Assembly (NCBI GenBank): GCA_946413655.1
Contig: CAMKLO010000030.1
Coordinates: 1 to 40,855 of the forward strand
DNA: 40,855 nt
From: an uncultured Fibrobacter sp.
GTDB taxonomy: Bacteria > Fibrobacterota > Fibrobacteria > Fibrobacterales > Fibrobacteraceae
Direction of reading: 5' to 3'
In this document: positions 39,487 to 40,855 of the stretch, in pieces
Numbering within the stretch: position 1 is the stretch's first letter
Layout: every line of letters begins with the position of its first letter
Position numbers and translations under genes: made by a program
The notes under the pieces: model-generated
Told to the model about the DNA's origin: nothing
Seen by the model: the letters and a program-made list of their open reading frames with translations, nothing else
Databases searched by the model: none

Positions 39487-40855
39487 ATGAAAAAAGATAA
39501 AGTCATCCAAAATCTGCGTTCAATACGCGTGGTATTAACACTAGTATTTGCCTTCTTTATTGCATCAACTGCATGGGCGGATTCCTGGCCGGAATACATC
39601 ACCGATTTAAAAGTTATTGGTGGATCAGAGAGTGATGTGAATAATCTCACCAGCTCACTTCGGTCTAAAGGCTGGACTCGCATTGAACAGGATTTGAACA
39701 AGGGTGCCGGAGGCGACTACGTTTACCTGTTCTACAAGAAAGGCAGCCGGAATGATCCCAATGGCGGATATATTACTGATTTGACCATCCGGACTTCAAA
39801 TGTTAATAACTTTAAAGAGAACGGTCGTACATATTCTCGTGTCGCTCATGACGGTAACGATCATTTTAAAAAATATGGAGGCAACCTGAACAGCGGTACG
39901 AAAGAGAGCAGCACTAATATGTGGATTTATTACACCAAGGCAAATTTTTCAGACAAGCGTGTTGTTGATCGCATTTGGTTTACTAGCGGTGACAAATACG
40001 AAAACAGTGGCGCCAGTGGAGCCGTCGATGGAATAGACCTGAACGAGGGTGCCGGTGGCAAATACATCTATATGCACTTTTCTACAACGACCAAGACAAA
40101 CCGTCCAAAAACTGATCCGACAATGGTTTCTGGATTGGTATATACAGGCAAGACGCAACAACTTATCGCTACTGGGGCATCCCTTTTCGAAGGGACGAAG
40201 ATGAGGTATGATAGATCGGGCTACATCTCCTCTATCAGCCCTAATTATAGAGATATTGATGCTAAAAATGCAGGCACGTATGATGTAATTTATTATCTTG
40301 AAGCGTCTGATTACGCCGCCAAGTCCGAAGAACACACGCAAAAAGTCACTATCGCGAAATCGAACAACAGAGGCGTTTCTGTGAACATTGCGTCGTCGTA
40401 TGTTGAAGGAGAGACGCTTTCACCATACACTAGCGGCACGAACTTGAGTACGGGTTCCATAACCTATCAATACTCTGAATCTGAAAATGGGACTTATACT
40501 TCGACAAAGCCCACAAAACCGGGCTCTCATTGGGTGAAGGCATTTATTGCAGAAGATATAAACTGCAATAAATATACGACACCTGCCAAGCAGTTCAAAA
40601 TAATCCCTTCGGTGGCTTACGCGACAATTGGAGCCATTCCCGCCCAAACTTACACGGGTTCTGCTATTTGCCCTGTGCCAAGCGTCAATTATAAAGGCAC
40701 GGAACTTAAAGCAGGGGTGGATTACACGGTCAGTTGCCCCTACAACGTGTACCCTGGAACGGGTTCTATAACAATCACCGGCATGGGCACTTACGCTGGC
40801 TCAACGACTAGACAGTTTACAATTTCTCAGAAACCAGTGAATGGCTTTGATCTTG
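39487..40855 (+). CDS. Secreted protein with MABP-like and MBG/YDG-like domains (5' part)
   Basis: The ATG at 39487 opens a frame that runs off the window end; 456 residues are visible. The signal peptide ends AWA-DSW at residue 31. Two MABP-like units follow: DLKVIGG...QDLNKGAGGDYVYLFYKK (about 40-84) and DRIWF...IDLNEGAGGKYIYMHF (about 160-198), each with the DLN(K/E)GAGG(D/K)Y(V/I)Y core. From about 215 there are Ig-like MBG/YDG units: VSGLVYTGKTQQLIATG...NAGTYDVIYYLEASDY, then VNIASSYVEGE...YQYSESENGTYTSTKP, and AIPAQTYTGSAICPVPSVNYKGTEL...YAGSTTRQFTIS. These are surface adhesin-type repeats. It is probably exported and possibly very long, with a C-terminal sorting signal outside the window. 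It is in no operon with rfbD. Confidence 0.85.
   Translation, partial: MKKDKVIQNLRSIRVVLTLVFAFFIASTAWADSWPEYITDLKVIGGSESDVNNLTSSLRSKGWTRIEQDLNKGAGGDYVYLFYKKGSRNDPNGGYITDLTIRTSNVNNFKENGRTYSRVAHDGNDHFKKYGGNLNSGTKESSTNMWIYYTKANFSDKRVVDRIWFTSGDKYENSGASGAVDGIDLNEGAGGKYIYMHFSTTTKTNRPKTDPTMVSGLVYTGKTQQLIATGASLFEGTKMRYDRSGYISSISPNYRDIDAKNAGTYDVIYYLEASDYAAKSEEHTQKVTIAKSNNRGVSVNIASSYVEGETLSPYTSGTNLSTGSITYQYSESENGTYTSTKPTKPGSHWVKAFIAEDINCNKYTTPAKQFKIIPSVAYATIGAIPAQTYTGSAICPVPSVNYKGTELKAGVDYTVSCPYNVYPGTGSITITGMGTYAGSTTRQFTISQKPVNGFDL

Overview
The window looks like a chromosomal segment of a Fibrobacter (Fibrobacterota) species. The reasons are a protein carrying the Fibrobacter succinogenes major paralogous domain at 11.9 kb, Gram-negative envelope machinery (TonB-dependent receptors, lipoproteins with lipoboxes, beta-barrels ending in Phe), moderate base composition, and many short palindromic intergenic repeats. 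The genus assignment is inference from content; no rRNA or tRNA gene was seen.

Layout. (1) 0.08-4.7 kb, minus strand: a biotin cluster in the order bioA-bioW-bioF-bioD, with pimeloyl-CoA made by a BioW-type ligase; bioB is not in the window. (2) 4.8-10.97 kb: housekeeping and accessory genes: a GNAT acetyltransferase, a lipoprotein built from two copies of one domain, a DMT-family transporter with a histidine-rich tail next to a ZIP metal transporter, a secreted alpha/beta hydrolase, a methyltransferase and an Rpn/PD-(D/E)XK protein. (3) 11.4-13.3 kb: an A+T-rich group of four small secreted proteins, one of them with the Fibrobacter paralogous domain. (4) 13.4-37.2 kb: the main feature, a large apparent iron/siderophore-type uptake region. 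It has two paralogous modules. Module A is an exporter-fold ABC heterodimer, divergent from a DUF4374/XusB-like beta-propeller lipoprotein, a TonB-dependent receptor, feoA and feoB. Module B is a TonB-dependent receptor and a beta-propeller lipoprotein, convergent with a second ABC heterodimer. Divergent from ABC pair B is a compact operon tonB-exbB-exbD-RND-LolA-like, followed by an outer-membrane beta-barrel gene. (5) 37.3-38.3 kb: an AraC-family regulator. (6) 38.3 kb to the end: a dTDP-4-dehydrorhamnose reductase and the 5' part of a large secreted protein with MABP-like and MBG/YDG-like domains.

How it may work. The receptor and its lipoprotein would capture a chelate at the cell surface. 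TonB-ExbB-ExbD would energise the receptor. The ABC pairs, arranged like YbtP/YbtQ or IrtA/IrtB, would carry the chelate across the inner membrane, and FeoAB would import Fe(II). Matching inverted repeats and half-sites (GTCTAATYGG type) occur upstream of receptor B, tonB, lipoprotein A, the secreted hydrolase and the AraC gene, which suggests one AraC-type regulon. The substrate, the direction of ABC transport and the regulatory link are inference; the duplication, the gene order and the shared DNA motifs are read directly from the sequence.
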